DNA from: a virus
Virus record (IMG/VR): IMGVR_UViG_3300025101_000186
Span: 1 to 24,182 of that record
Length of the DNA: 24,182 nt
Direction: 5' to 3' (one strand)
In this document: positions 1 through 6,481 of the stretch, piece by piece
Numbering within the stretch: the first letter of the stretch is position 1
Layout of the letters: every line of letters starts with the position of its first letter
The notes under the pieces: generated by a model
What the model saw: the letters and a program-made list of their open reading frames with translations, nothing else
The model's database searches: none
What the model was told of the DNA's origin: nothing
Position numbers and translations under genes: made by a program

Positions 1-107
1 GCTGGCCAATCTCCTACAGAGTCGCCAATATATTCTTGCAACTCCTCAAAGTCTTTTTGGCTTAAAACATTTTTTGCATACTTAATATGTTCAAAACTTT
101 CTACCAT
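1..107 (-). CDS. Partial CDS, N-terminus of an unknown phage protein
   Basis: Only the first 35 codons are inside the window; the frame is open to the left edge. The ATG is preceded by a clear AGGAG about five bases upstream, which fixes the start. The visible peptide begins MVESFEHIKYAKNVLSQKDF and continues with an acidic stretch ending in GDSVGDWP. It looks like a soluble helical domain. The ATG overlaps the TAG of the 18-codon reading frame at 101-157, consistent with translational coupling at the end of the replication operon. I do not recognise the family and cannot give a function. Confidence 0.7.
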   Translation of the reverse strand, partial: MVESFEHIKYAKNVLSQKDFEELQEYIGDSVGDWP

Positions 108-157
108 CCGTACTCCTGTTCTGGGTCCATTAGATAGTCTCTCCAGTTTTCATCCAT
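101..157 (-). CDS. Possible 18-residue micropeptide
   Basis: The reading frame encodes MDENWRDYLMDPEQEYGW. It starts inside the 3' end of the zinc-finger gene at 130-333 (different frame) and its TAG overlaps the ATG of the next gene in an ATGGTAG junction. Its acidic, Trp/Tyr-rich composition and its placement as a bridge between two genes are the arguments for it being real. No strong ribosome binding site precedes the first ATG; the internal Met at residue 10 has none either. It may be a genuine micropeptide or only a re-initiation bridge that couples the flanking genes. Confidence 0.35.
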   Translation of the reverse strand: MDENWRDYLMDPEQEYGW

Positions 158-333
158 CTCGGTTCAATACCACCTTCAACATTTTCTCTACATTGATATG
201 CAGGCAACATAACAAATCCTTCGCATTCACACTGCGGACAATCATGTTCTCCCTTTTGAATTTTGATATAGCCATTGCCCATACAACGTGGGCAAATAGC
301 TTTAACGTCGTGATTTCCCGTTAGATCTACCAT
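130..333 (-). CDS. Small CxxC zinc-finger protein (DnaJ-like half repeat)
   Basis: A 67-residue protein with CxxCxGxG at residues 14-21 and CxxC at 32-35 followed by CxG (37-39). This spacing resembles half of a DnaJ central zinc-binding domain, so four cysteines (14, 17, 32, 35) probably bind one zinc ion; residues 40-67 carry no recognisable motif. Its ATG lies 32 bases inside the 3' end of the ribbon-helix-helix-like gene (302-481) and only a weak purine-rich binding site precedes it, so it is probably translated by coupling. Such mini zinc proteins are common in phage early regions, usually without assigned function. A nucleic-acid or protein-interaction role is inference. Confidence 0.65.
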   Translation of the reverse strand: MVDLTGNHDVKAICPRCMGNGYIKIQKGEHDCPQCECEGFVMLPAYQCRENVEGGIEPRWMKTGETI

Positions 334-481
334 TTTTTTTCTTTATTTCTTTCTCTAGTAAAAATTCTATAACTTTTTGCACACTTACTGGTACTTCAAA
401 CCTGTTTTGTGCTAAGTTGGTAAGTTTACTATGTGTATCAACTGAAACTGATACTGATTTAAAACTGCTTGTATCTGGCAT
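302..481 (-). CDS. Small ribbon-helix-helix-like protein, putative repressor
   Basis: A 59-residue open frame starting at the ATG ending at 481, preceded by AAAGG seven bases upstream, and ending with TAA at 302-304. The N-terminus has an alternating strand-like stretch (SVSVSVDTHSKL, residues 9-20), then a helix (LTNLAQNRF), a PVS turn and a second helix (VQKVIEFLLEKEI), with a basic tail. This is the length and order expected of a ribbon-helix-helix (CopG/Arc-type) DNA-binding protein, in which the strand of a dimer enters the major groove. It is the first gene after a promoter whose spacer contains a palindrome (526-540), so autoregulation is plausible. The assignment rests on pattern, not on a database match. 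Confidence 0.6.
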   Translation of the reverse strand: MPDTSSFKSVSVSVDTHSKLTNLAQNRFEVPVSVQKVIEFLLEKEIKKKNGRSNGKSRR

Positions 482-514
482 GTTTTTACCTTTCTTTCTA
501 TGTTATTATATGGG

Positions 515-544
515 ATTATATATCTCAAATATTATATTTGACAA
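515..544 (-). promoter_or_regulatory. Sigma70-type promoter for the 481-1 genes
   Basis: On the minus strand TTGTCA (539-544) is followed after 18 bases by a perfect TATAAT (515-520). The predicted start of transcription falls near 508, about 27 bases before the ATG at 481. The promoter lies in the only gap of more than 100 bases in this operon, so the last small genes can be expressed apart from the polymerase cluster upstream. Confidence 0.65.
526..540. promoter_or_regulatory. Operator-like palindrome inside promoter spacer
   Basis: The sequence CAAATA-TTA-TATTTG is a 6-base inverted repeat with a 3-base centre. It fills the spacer between the -35 and -10 boxes and touches the -35 box, the classical place for a repressor that blocks RNA polymerase. 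The natural candidate ligand is the ribbon-helix-helix-like protein encoded just downstream. In AT-rich DNA such palindromes also arise by chance, so this is moderate evidence only. Confidence 0.4.
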
Positions 545-591
545 GACTTTATTTTAATATATTTTATAAAGTATTTTCACGCCTTCATATG

Positions 592-618
592 GTGGCGGTA
601 GCTTTTAGTTATCGCCAC
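592..618. other. 12-base-pair hairpin at the end of the zinc-ribbon gene
   Basis: Arms 592-603 and 607-618 pair over 12 positions around a TTT loop. Read on the plus strand all pairs form, with two G-U wobbles; read on the minus strand these two become A-C mismatches, so it folds better as plus-strand RNA. No T-run of terminator type follows on either strand. It overlaps the stop codon (618-620) of the minus-strand gene. It could be an RNA 3'-end stabiliser, a pause site or an element of an antisense transcript. Confidence 0.45.
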
Positions 619-824
619 TAATTTCTTTTGAATATGTAACTATCTTCTAGATAATTGAATGTTATTTTGCCATTTACGTATTGTTTGTGTTTTGTTTTAC
701 ATGTCAAACATTCGTAAACTCTTTCGTCTTCGTCTGTGACCAAACGAATAAAAGGAACATAGTTGCTGCACACATCACAAACACCTAGTGTTATTTCAAC
801 TGGACTTTCTTTACTGTATTTCAC
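618..824 (-). CDS. Small zinc-ribbon protein
   Basis: A 68-residue protein with CxxC at residues 16-19 and CxxC at 39-42, a typical zinc-ribbon spacing with a charged loop between the knuckles. The start is GTG at 824, nested 14 bases inside the end of the DNA polymerase gene, with AAAGGAG about nine bases upstream. It is the last gene of the polymerase segment and its stop lies in a hairpin. The function is unknown; its position right behind the polymerase suggests a replication accessory or a small regulator, but that is inference. Confidence 0.7.
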   Translation of the reverse strand: MKYSKESPVEITLGVCDVCSNYVPFIRLVTDEDERVYECLTCKTKHKQYVNGKITFNYLEDSYIFKRN

Positions 825-2667
825 CCCAACTATCTCCTTTTTCGTAATCTACTTTGTTTGGAACTTGCAGTTCCACAGCTTCTTCCATAATTCTAATGAT
901 CTTATCTGCATCCTCAGGTGTTGCCACTGAGATATCAAGTTCGTCGTGAATTTGTACATGAGGTACCACTCCTTCTTGGTATAAGGCCAACATAGATTTT
1001 TTAGTCATGTCTGCTGCTGAGCCCTGTATTAGTTTGTTTAATGCTTTGTATGTAAATGCTCTCTTAATCCCCGGTCCGTGCTCCCTGAGTGCGTCTGCGT
1101 GAGGTAGTGGTTTCTTGATTCCAAAACCATGCGGCTCCCAAAGATCAAAGTGACACAACCTACCACCAACAGTTCTTATCTTACCGCTATCTTCAGCTCT
1201 TCTCATCACAGCCTCAGATAACATTTTCACAAACGGCGCTTTTTGATGGTATGTCTTTAAAAGTTTTTCTGCTGAGTCTTTCATAAGTCCTAGTTCAGCC
1301 ATCAGTTTATTTTTGCCCATGCCATACATGATACCAAGGTTAATTGTTTTAGCTTGCTTACGATCAATACCAGCCATGTCTGCTATCATCTGATGAAAGT
1401 CTGCGCTACCATCATTGTATGCATCAACAATTGTTTGTGTTCCTTCCATTCTCATGAGAGACGCAAAGTGAACAAGTATACGTGGTTCTTGCTGACTGTA
1501 GTCAAAGCAACCCCAGGTATGTTTGTCTTCTGGTACAAACAATGATCTAATTAGCGGTCCAAGAATCTTATGTCTCGCTGGTATCTGTTGTAGGTTAGGG
1601 TTTGAGTAACTAAACCGCCCTGTAACAGTTCCACCTTGATCAGATCTTATTTGATTTATGTCTGCATGAATACGTCCCTTGTGTTCATGCTTAAGTATTG
1701 TATCGATAAATGTTGTGTTTGCTTTGTTGATCTCTCTTGCTTCGTTGATTAGTTTTGGTAGCTCAGCTGGATGTGTTGCAAGAAAGTTTTTTGTAAAACT
1801 TGGTGCACCTTTTTCTGTTCTGTCGTATGGAAGTTTTAGTTTATCAAAAGCCGTAGCTATAGAAGCTGCAGCCCATATCTCTACGTCAAAACCTGATAAC
1901 TTTTTTATCTGTTGTAGAATTTCTTTTTCTTTAATTATTAAATCTTCTTTTATTACACCTGCTTTTTCTACATCTACACGAACACCTTTAAATTTCATAT
2001 CAACCAGACAAGGAAACAAATTTGTTTCTAGGTTATATATGTCCCAAAGATCTTGTTTTGATATTTCATGTTGTAGTGCGTGGTAAAGTTTCAAAGTCAT
2101 CTCTGCATCTTTTTCTGCATACTCACCAACAAATGGTGCAGGTAAACGCCACATCTCTGCTTTTGGATTGACACCAAAATCTTTTGCTGCCTCCTGTAAA
2201 AGCTTTTCATTCTTACGCATGTCTATGTATGTTTTACCAACTGAGTCTAGTGTATAACTGTATCTGTTTTCATCGATCAAACTAGCTGCAATCATTGTGT
2301 CTACGATGCCGCCGTTTATATGAAACCCAAGTGATCTGATCCAGGATACATCGTACATTGCATTGTGAAATATTTTTGTGGCTGTGTTTGATAAAAGTTC
2401 TTCAAACCAATCCAATACTAATGCGCGGTCCATGTTCCCACCACCTTCGTGCGCTATTGGAAAATAACCTTTCCAGCCTTCGACTGCCACTGCTATCCCC
2501 ACTATCTCACCATCTCTTCTCACCGCACCCGAGCCCATAGTTATTAGGTTTGGATCTCTTGTCTCTAAGTCAATTGCTATTTCTTTGTGACTAGATAGGT
2601 CTGGTAAACGATCAGGTGGAACCCATTCTGTTTCTGGAGTGAATAGTGGTTGTTGTATAGACCTCAC
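811..2667 (-). CDS. polA: Family A DNA polymerase with 3'-5' exonuclease
   Basis: A 618-residue replicative polymerase laid out like a Klenow fragment: proofreading exonuclease, then polymerase, with no 5'-3' exonuclease. Exo I is DLE (33-35), Exo II has N102 and D106, and Exo III is YAEKD (183-187), so proofreading should be active. Polymerase motif A is DYSQQEPR (389-396), motif B is R436-xxx-K440-xxx-L444-xxx-Y448, and motif C is HDE (574-576). The residue matching E. coli Phe762 is Leu444; in marine phages this position varies among Phe, Tyr and Leu and has been linked to replication style. The GTG start overlaps the DUF3310 stop in a GTGA junction, and only a weak GAAGAA precedes it, so translation is probably coupled. 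Confidence 0.97.
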   Translation of the reverse strand: MRSIQQPLFTPETEWVPPDRLPDLSSHKEIAIDLETRDPNLITMGSGAVRRDGEIVGIAVAVEGWKGYFPIAHEGGGNMDRALVLDWFEELLSNTATKIFHNAMYDVSWIRSLGFHINGGIVDTMIAASLIDENRYSYTLDSVGKTYIDMRKNEKLLQEAAKDFGVNPKAEMWRLPAPFVGEYAEKDAEMTLKLYHALQHEISKQDLWDIYNLETNLFPCLVDMKFKGVRVDVEKAGVIKEDLIIKEKEILQQIKKLSGFDVEIWAAASIATAFDKLKLPYDRTEKGAPSFTKNFLATHPAELPKLINEAREINKANTTFIDTILKHEHKGRIHADINQIRSDQGGTVTGRFSYSNPNLQQIPARHKILGPLIRSLFVPEDKHTWGCFDYSQQEPRILVHFASLMRMEGTQTIVDAYNDGSADFHQMIADMAGIDRKQAKTINLGIMYGMGKNKLMAELGLMKDSAEKLLKTYHQKAPFVKMLSEAVMRRAEDSGKIRTVGGRLCHFDLWEPHGFGIKKPLPHADALREHGPGIKRAFTYKALNKLIQGSAADMTKKSMLALYQEGVVPHVQIHDELDISVATPEDADKIIRIMEEAVELQVPNKVDYEKGDSWGEIQ

Positions 2668-2885
2668 TTATATTCTTCTTTCAGTTTGTTTATAAACCAA
2701 ATGGCCTTGTCTAAATCTTCTATCGGTTTGCCTTTGTGTTCGTGTCGCCAAATATATTTTATTGCTGAACCTTGACAATAGTATTTAAAGCCTTCGCCTT
2801 GACATGATTTGATTGCATCAATGCAACCAATACCACCTTTATTATAGTGAGATGGAAAGTTTACTGGATCGTGTTTATTAGACAT
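2664..2885 (-). CDS. DUF3310 family phage protein
   Basis: A 73-residue protein with the family signature: an N-terminal PxxFPSHYNKGGIGCIDAI stretch (residues 7-25), then KYYCQGSAIKYIWRHEHKGK and a C-terminal EDLDKAIWFINKL helix. DUF3310 proteins are short, widespread in tailed phages and sometimes labelled nucleotide kinase without good evidence; the molecular role is not established. The ATG has GGAG eight bases upstream and overlaps the stop of the nuclease gene by eight bases. It sits between a nuclease and the DNA polymerase, which fits a role in DNA metabolism. Confidence 0.9.
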   Translation of the reverse strand: MSNKHDPVNFPSHYNKGGIGCIDAIKSCQGEGFKYYCQGSAIKYIWRHEHKGKPIEDLDKAIWFINKLKEEYK

Positions 2886-3159
2886 ACGTGCATTCTCCTG
2901 TTTCTACATTTACATTTAAAATATTTACACCGAGGGTTTGTTGTAGTGGTGTTAGTGATCTGTTTATTTTGTATCCGTCTCGCTTTCTCCGACATTCTGA
3001 CTTCACATCTATCAGTATAAGCTCATATTCTTTTATTGCAACTAAATCAACAGCTCCGTGTTGTGATACATTCTTACAAACTAAGTACCCCTGCTCTAAC
3101 AACCATATGGATGCTATATGCTCAGCTACGTCGCCTTTGATGTGCTCATGAAATTTCAT
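2878..3159 (-). CDS. PD-(D/E)XK nuclease, Holliday-resolvase-like
   Basis: A 93-residue protein with the fold signature of small PD-(D/E)XK nucleases: GDVAE near the N-terminus (E13), then GAVDLVA (D38) and LIDVKS (D51, K53). These are the expected metal-binding and catalytic residues, so it is probably an active Mg-dependent endonuclease. Phage members of this size act on branched DNA or as packaging- and recombination-linked resolvases, or degrade host DNA; which applies cannot be told here. Its ATG overlaps the stop of the SF1 helicase in an ATGA junction, placing it in a helicase-nuclease-polymerase cassette. Confidence 0.85.
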   Translation of the reverse strand: MKFHEHIKGDVAEHIASIWLLEQGYLVCKNVSQHGAVDLVAIKEYELILIDVKSECRRKRDGYKINRSLTPLQQTLGVNILNVNVETGECTYV

Positions 3160-4664
3160 AGTATGTATGCCCTTTCATAGTTTCTCGGCTCTAATATGTG
3201 TAGTGATTGTTTTGCCCTAGTCACAGCAACATAAAACGATCTATGTAACTCGTCAGGGTCACGATCATTGTTGTCGACAGCAGACTTACTAATATCAGGT
3301 AAAAGTAATACATTATCAGCCTCACCTCCTTTTGCAGCATGTATTGTCGATAAAGTTATTCTTGGTATCTGATTTATTTTTTCTTTTTTAGAAAGCATAT
3401 TTCTTATGTAGTTTTCTGTATTGGTATCTAAGCCTGCAAACGCTTTGTACCAAACGTCGTTGATCTGCAATCCATGTTCCGCGATGCAATCTCCAATTAA
3501 ATATGTTTCATCTTCGTTTAAGGTTGCTCCCTTTTTATAACCAGGTGCAACATTGTCTCCAAGATAAGAATAAATATTTTTTATAGACTGAACAGGTAGG
3601 TGATGCTCAGCCTTGCGCCATTTCTCCCAGGTCTGTATTGCCAACATCAAATCAAGTTTAATTGAGTTTTTACCTTTGTGAGAATAGTACCAACCACTTT
3701 GTTCTATGTATTCTTTTATGTAATCTAAAAAGTGATGAGCCGTTGTTAATATAAGCCATTCACCATGAGTCATGTCAACTTGTGCTATATCAGAGTATCT
3801 TGTCAAGTCACCTTGTTCTTGTCTTGGTAAATATGTTTTTTCAAAACGTGTAGACACTTGATTAATTATCCTTTGTGATAGTTCGTGTATTGGTCCACCT
3901 GGCACTCTGTGAGATTGTTTCAGTGTGTCTATGTGATCTACTTCTTCTTTAAGAGCGATGAAAGAATCGACATCAGCACCTGCCCACCTAAAAATAGCTT
4001 GGTCATCATCACCTGCAATATATGTTTTGTTTGCTTTGTCCCAAAGTTTTCTAACCATTCTCCATTGTAGGGGTGAAAGATCTTGTGCTTCATCAATAAA
4101 TAGTACGTCAAAAGCTGGCGATACATTCGTTGTAATAAATTGTTCAAGCATATCATCATAGTCAACTAATCCTTTTTCTTGTTTATATCTCTTAAGTTCT
4201 TGATCTATAAGGTATAATACATCACGCTCAATGTCTAGTCCATGTTCGTTTTTATCGTATTGATCGAGTACAGGTATCTCTAAAACTCGCGCTTTGTTTA
4301 TAATTTTTAAGTACTCGTTGTCAGAATTAAATATGCCATCATCTTCACTGTGCCATGCTGTCTTGATAGGAATACCCATCTTCAAACCAAAGTCTCTATA
4401 GTCCATGGTTTTCATAACACGTTCTTTTTTTAAGTTTAAAGTTTTAAAAGCAAGAGAGTGTAGTGTTCTAAAAAAGGGTATATCTTTTTCATCAACCATA
4501 AACTTTTCTTCTGCTCTTCTTATTGCTTCGTATGCAGCTTTACGTGTGAAAGAGAAGTAACCTATCTTTTGTATACTAGTCCCTGCACGTATAAACTCAT
4601 CAACTAACTCTAATAGTGTAGTTGTTTTACCTGTACCTGGTGGTCCTAGTATTATTGTTTTCAC
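3156..4664 (-). CDS. UvrD/Rep-like SF1 DNA helicase
   Basis: A 502-residue ATP-dependent 3'-5' type helicase. Visible motifs in order: Walker A GPPGTGKT (7-14), motif Ia FTRKAAYEA (39-47), Walker B/motif II DEAQD (191-195), motif III GDDDQAI (218-224), motif IV with QSHRVPGG (250-257), motif V TIHAAKGGEAD (440-450) and motif VI YVAVTRAK (478-485). It is shorter than cellular UvrD (about 720 residues), with reduced 1B/2B insertions, as usual in phages. The start is GTG at 4664, overlapping the primase TAG by one base, with GAGGAG 11 bases upstream. No DnaB-type helicase is in the window, so it may unwind the fork for the phage polymerase; that is inference. Confidence 0.93.
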   Translation of the reverse strand: MKTIILGPPGTGKTTTLLELVDEFIRAGTSIQKIGYFSFTRKAAYEAIRRAEEKFMVDEKDIPFFRTLHSLAFKTLNLKKERVMKTMDYRDFGLKMGIPIKTAWHSEDDGIFNSDNEYLKIINKARVLEIPVLDQYDKNEHGLDIERDVLYLIDQELKRYKQEKGLVDYDDMLEQFITTNVSPAFDVLFIDEAQDLSPLQWRMVRKLWDKANKTYIAGDDDQAIFRWAGADVDSFIALKEEVDHIDTLKQSHRVPGGPIHELSQRIINQVSTRFEKTYLPRQEQGDLTRYSDIAQVDMTHGEWLILTTAHHFLDYIKEYIEQSGWYYSHKGKNSIKLDLMLAIQTWEKWRKAEHHLPVQSIKNIYSYLGDNVAPGYKKGATLNEDETYLIGDCIAEHGLQINDVWYKAFAGLDTNTENYIRNMLSKKEKINQIPRITLSTIHAAKGGEADNVLLLPDISKSAVDNNDRDPDELHRSFYVAVTRAKQSLHILEPRNYERAYIL

Positions 4665-6187
4665 TAAAAAGGTGTCTCCTCATACTTAACTTTGCTCAAT
4701 GCAGGTTTATCTTTTTTCATTGCTTTAATCTTAACAACTCTTGGTGTTTGATTTTTCAAATTCATTCTGACCTCTTCAACAAAGATATCTTCAAGTTGCT
4801 TCATTAAGTTACCTGTTTTAACTTTGTCTGATTCCCAGTTGTTTCGTTTACAAAAAGAGAAGAAGTCATCCATTCTAAAATATGTAAAGCCTTCCTCTGT
4901 AAAAGACATCTTGTTTAGTATGTCTTCTTTTGTTCTTGCCGCTGGTCTGTTAACTGTAAAGTCATACAACAGATTTATAATTTGATTTATTGGATCTAAT
5001 GATTCTAAAGGTTCTATCTCTTGTAGGTTCTGTAATAGGAGGTTCAAATAAACTTCTCTCCAGTTCTTTTTAGTTGGAGTTGGTATGGCCATGTCTGCTT
5101 GATCTAAAACAGCTAGTGCAAACTGGTCTGGATTATGTAATTGAACAGACGTTAGCTCAACTCTTTTACCACCAACATTTAAAAACCACTGAGGTGGATT
5201 TGATTTTATTTTTGTAAGAGTATCTAGTTCAGGCATTTGTTCTTCTTCAAAACCAACACCATGCTTTTTTGTTCTGCATTTAGCAGGATTACACGCACTA
5301 CATATTGGTTGCTCTTTGCACCTGTACTTATCGTAACCTTTTTTGTTTACAGATTTAATTACAAGCTGAACCTCTTGATAGCTAAGTGGTGGGTCCATAT
5401 ATTTTTGATTGTAAATACCAACCTGATTTTCCCAATCATCTGGATGTGCCTTTTTACAAAACACAGATACATTAAATAAAGCATTGTTTCTAGATCCTTC
5501 ACCAAACCCTTCGTCTGCTAATTTGTTTAGACAAGGCGGTCCGTCTTCAAAAGCCTCTTTAGTTTTTACTTTTTCTTTAACTACTATACTTTCTATCTGC
5601 TCTCTCGTTTGTGACCACTCTTCATATATAGTGTAAAACTCCTCTAAGCTTGCGGCCTCGCCACCTGCTTTGAATGTGTAACGTAGTCCCCTGGTGCCAC
5701 CGTGATACGGCAGATTTAAAAAGTTACCTGTATCTCCACGCTCAACTAATATTTCAGTTTGTTTCGGAAATATCTCGCTACCTCCATAACCTAAAGCTTC
5801 TGACATTGCTTTCAGTTTCGACTGCATTAACGTTGCAGGTATAAATTCTTTTGCAAATAAGAATAAATGTGCGCCTCCGGACTTTGATCTGAACGTCACC
5901 AAAGGTAGATTCATTCCTTTAATGTTACGCATTATTACAAGATGATCTAAATTGTATTCATCTACATCAATACAGCCCCATCTACACATGTTGTTTTCAT
6001 TAATAGGTATAATACCTAGAGCAGGATCACTACCTGCTAAATGTTCTTCCCACAAATAATCTGAAATCTTTTCTCTCTTTATAAAAGCTTTTGCAACTGC
6101 TTTCCCCTTTGAGGTCGTTTCACCCGTAAGCTTCATAATGCCGTATGCACTATTATTACCCTCAAATATTTCCTTAAACTTATCCAT
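4664..6187 (-). CDS. Archaeo-eukaryotic-type primase (TOTE-like AEP) with C-terminal PriCT-like region
   Basis: About 507 residues. Numbered from the chosen start, IDVDEY (D74, D76) gives the acidic metal-binding pair of the AEP catalytic core, SKSGGAHLFLF (101-111) the nucleotide-binding S-x-G-x-H element, and FLNLPYHGG (156-164) the third conserved segment. This pattern matches the primase described for TOTE systems and many phage primases. GSRNNALFNV (231-240) and a Cys cluster (290, 296, 299, 304) resemble a PriCT-like region and a zinc site. A TTG codon at 6217 would add ten residues but lacks a binding site; the ATG at 6187 overlaps the stop of the 79-codon gene and has AAAGGA 14 bases upstream, so it is preferred. 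It probably makes primers and may also have polymerase activity. Confidence 0.85.
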   Translation of the reverse strand: MDKFKEIFEGNNSAYGIMKLTGETTSKGKAVAKAFIKREKISDYLWEEHLAGSDPALGIIPINENNMCRWGCIDVDEYNLDHLVIMRNIKGMNLPLVTFRSKSGGAHLFLFAKEFIPATLMQSKLKAMSEALGYGGSEIFPKQTEILVERGDTGNFLNLPYHGGTRGLRYTFKAGGEAASLEEFYTIYEEWSQTREQIESIVVKEKVKTKEAFEDGPPCLNKLADEGFGEGSRNNALFNVSVFCKKAHPDDWENQVGIYNQKYMDPPLSYQEVQLVIKSVNKKGYDKYRCKEQPICSACNPAKCRTKKHGVGFEEEQMPELDTLTKIKSNPPQWFLNVGGKRVELTSVQLHNPDQFALAVLDQADMAIPTPTKKNWREVYLNLLLQNLQEIEPLESLDPINQIINLLYDFTVNRPAARTKEDILNKMSFTEEGFTYFRMDDFFSFCKRNNWESDKVKTGNLMKQLEDIFVEEVRMNLKNQTPRVVKIKAMKKDKPALSKVKYEETPF

Positions 6188-6419
6188 AAATGTTTTTGTA
6201 TTCCTTTCTATATGCAACGATCTTGTCGTTATTCTTTGTCCTGTATTCTTTCTGGTATTCTTTAGACTTCCTGTTCCTATAAGCTATTCCTTCTGGACTT
6301 TCAACTATCTCTTGCAAAGATTTTTCTAGAGCCTTTATCCTGTTTCTTAGTTTTGCTAATGTTCTTATCCTGTAATATTTCTTGTGATACAGTCTCCTGC
6401 TGTCCTTCTTTTTCTTCAT
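6180..6419 (-). CDS. Small, very basic helical protein
   Basis: A 79-residue protein dominated by Lys, Arg and Tyr (for example RRLYHKKYYRIR near the N-terminus and EYQKEYRTKNNDKIVAYRKE near the C-terminus) around a predicted short coiled coil (KLRNRIKALEKSLQEIV). A role in binding nucleic acid is plausible from charge alone. GAGGA lies 11 bases before the ATG, and the TAA at 6180 overlaps the primase ATG in an ATGGATAA junction, which favours both genes being real and coupled. It is the first gene after the hairpin at 6440-6475. No family is recognised. Confidence 0.6.
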   Translation of the reverse strand: MKKKKDSRRLYHKKYYRIRTLAKLRNRIKALEKSLQEIVESPEGIAYRNRKSKEYQKEYRTKNNDKIVAYRKEYKNIYG

Positions 6420-6439
6420 AAATATAATTATCCTCTAAA

Positions 6440-6475
6440 AGGCCCATGAACTGGGGGAGGATTGTCCATGGGCCT
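6440..6475 (-). terminator. Intrinsic-terminator-like hairpin after the SSB-like gene
   Basis: Perfect 9-base inverted repeat, AGGCCCATG on one arm and CATGGGCCT on the other (plus coordinates 6440-6448 and 6467-6475), with an 18-base loop. On the minus strand the second arm runs into TTTT. It lies seven bases after the stop of the 6482-7243 gene. The short T-run and large loop suggest a partial terminator that lowers, rather than stops, transcription into the primase segment. The loop also contains a sequence complementary to the next gene's ribosome binding site. Confidence 0.55.
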
Positions 6476-6481
6476 ATCATG

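Noticed and set aside
482-617. tRNA or small RNA gene in the largest minus-strand gap
   Set aside because: No cloverleaf or conserved arm was seen; the content is explained by a promoter, a palindrome and the hairpin next to it.
1679-2086. 135-codon plus-strand frame opposite the DNA polymerase gene
   Set aside because: Antisense to conserved polymerase sequence; Ser/Phe/Ile-rich composition typical of a shadow.
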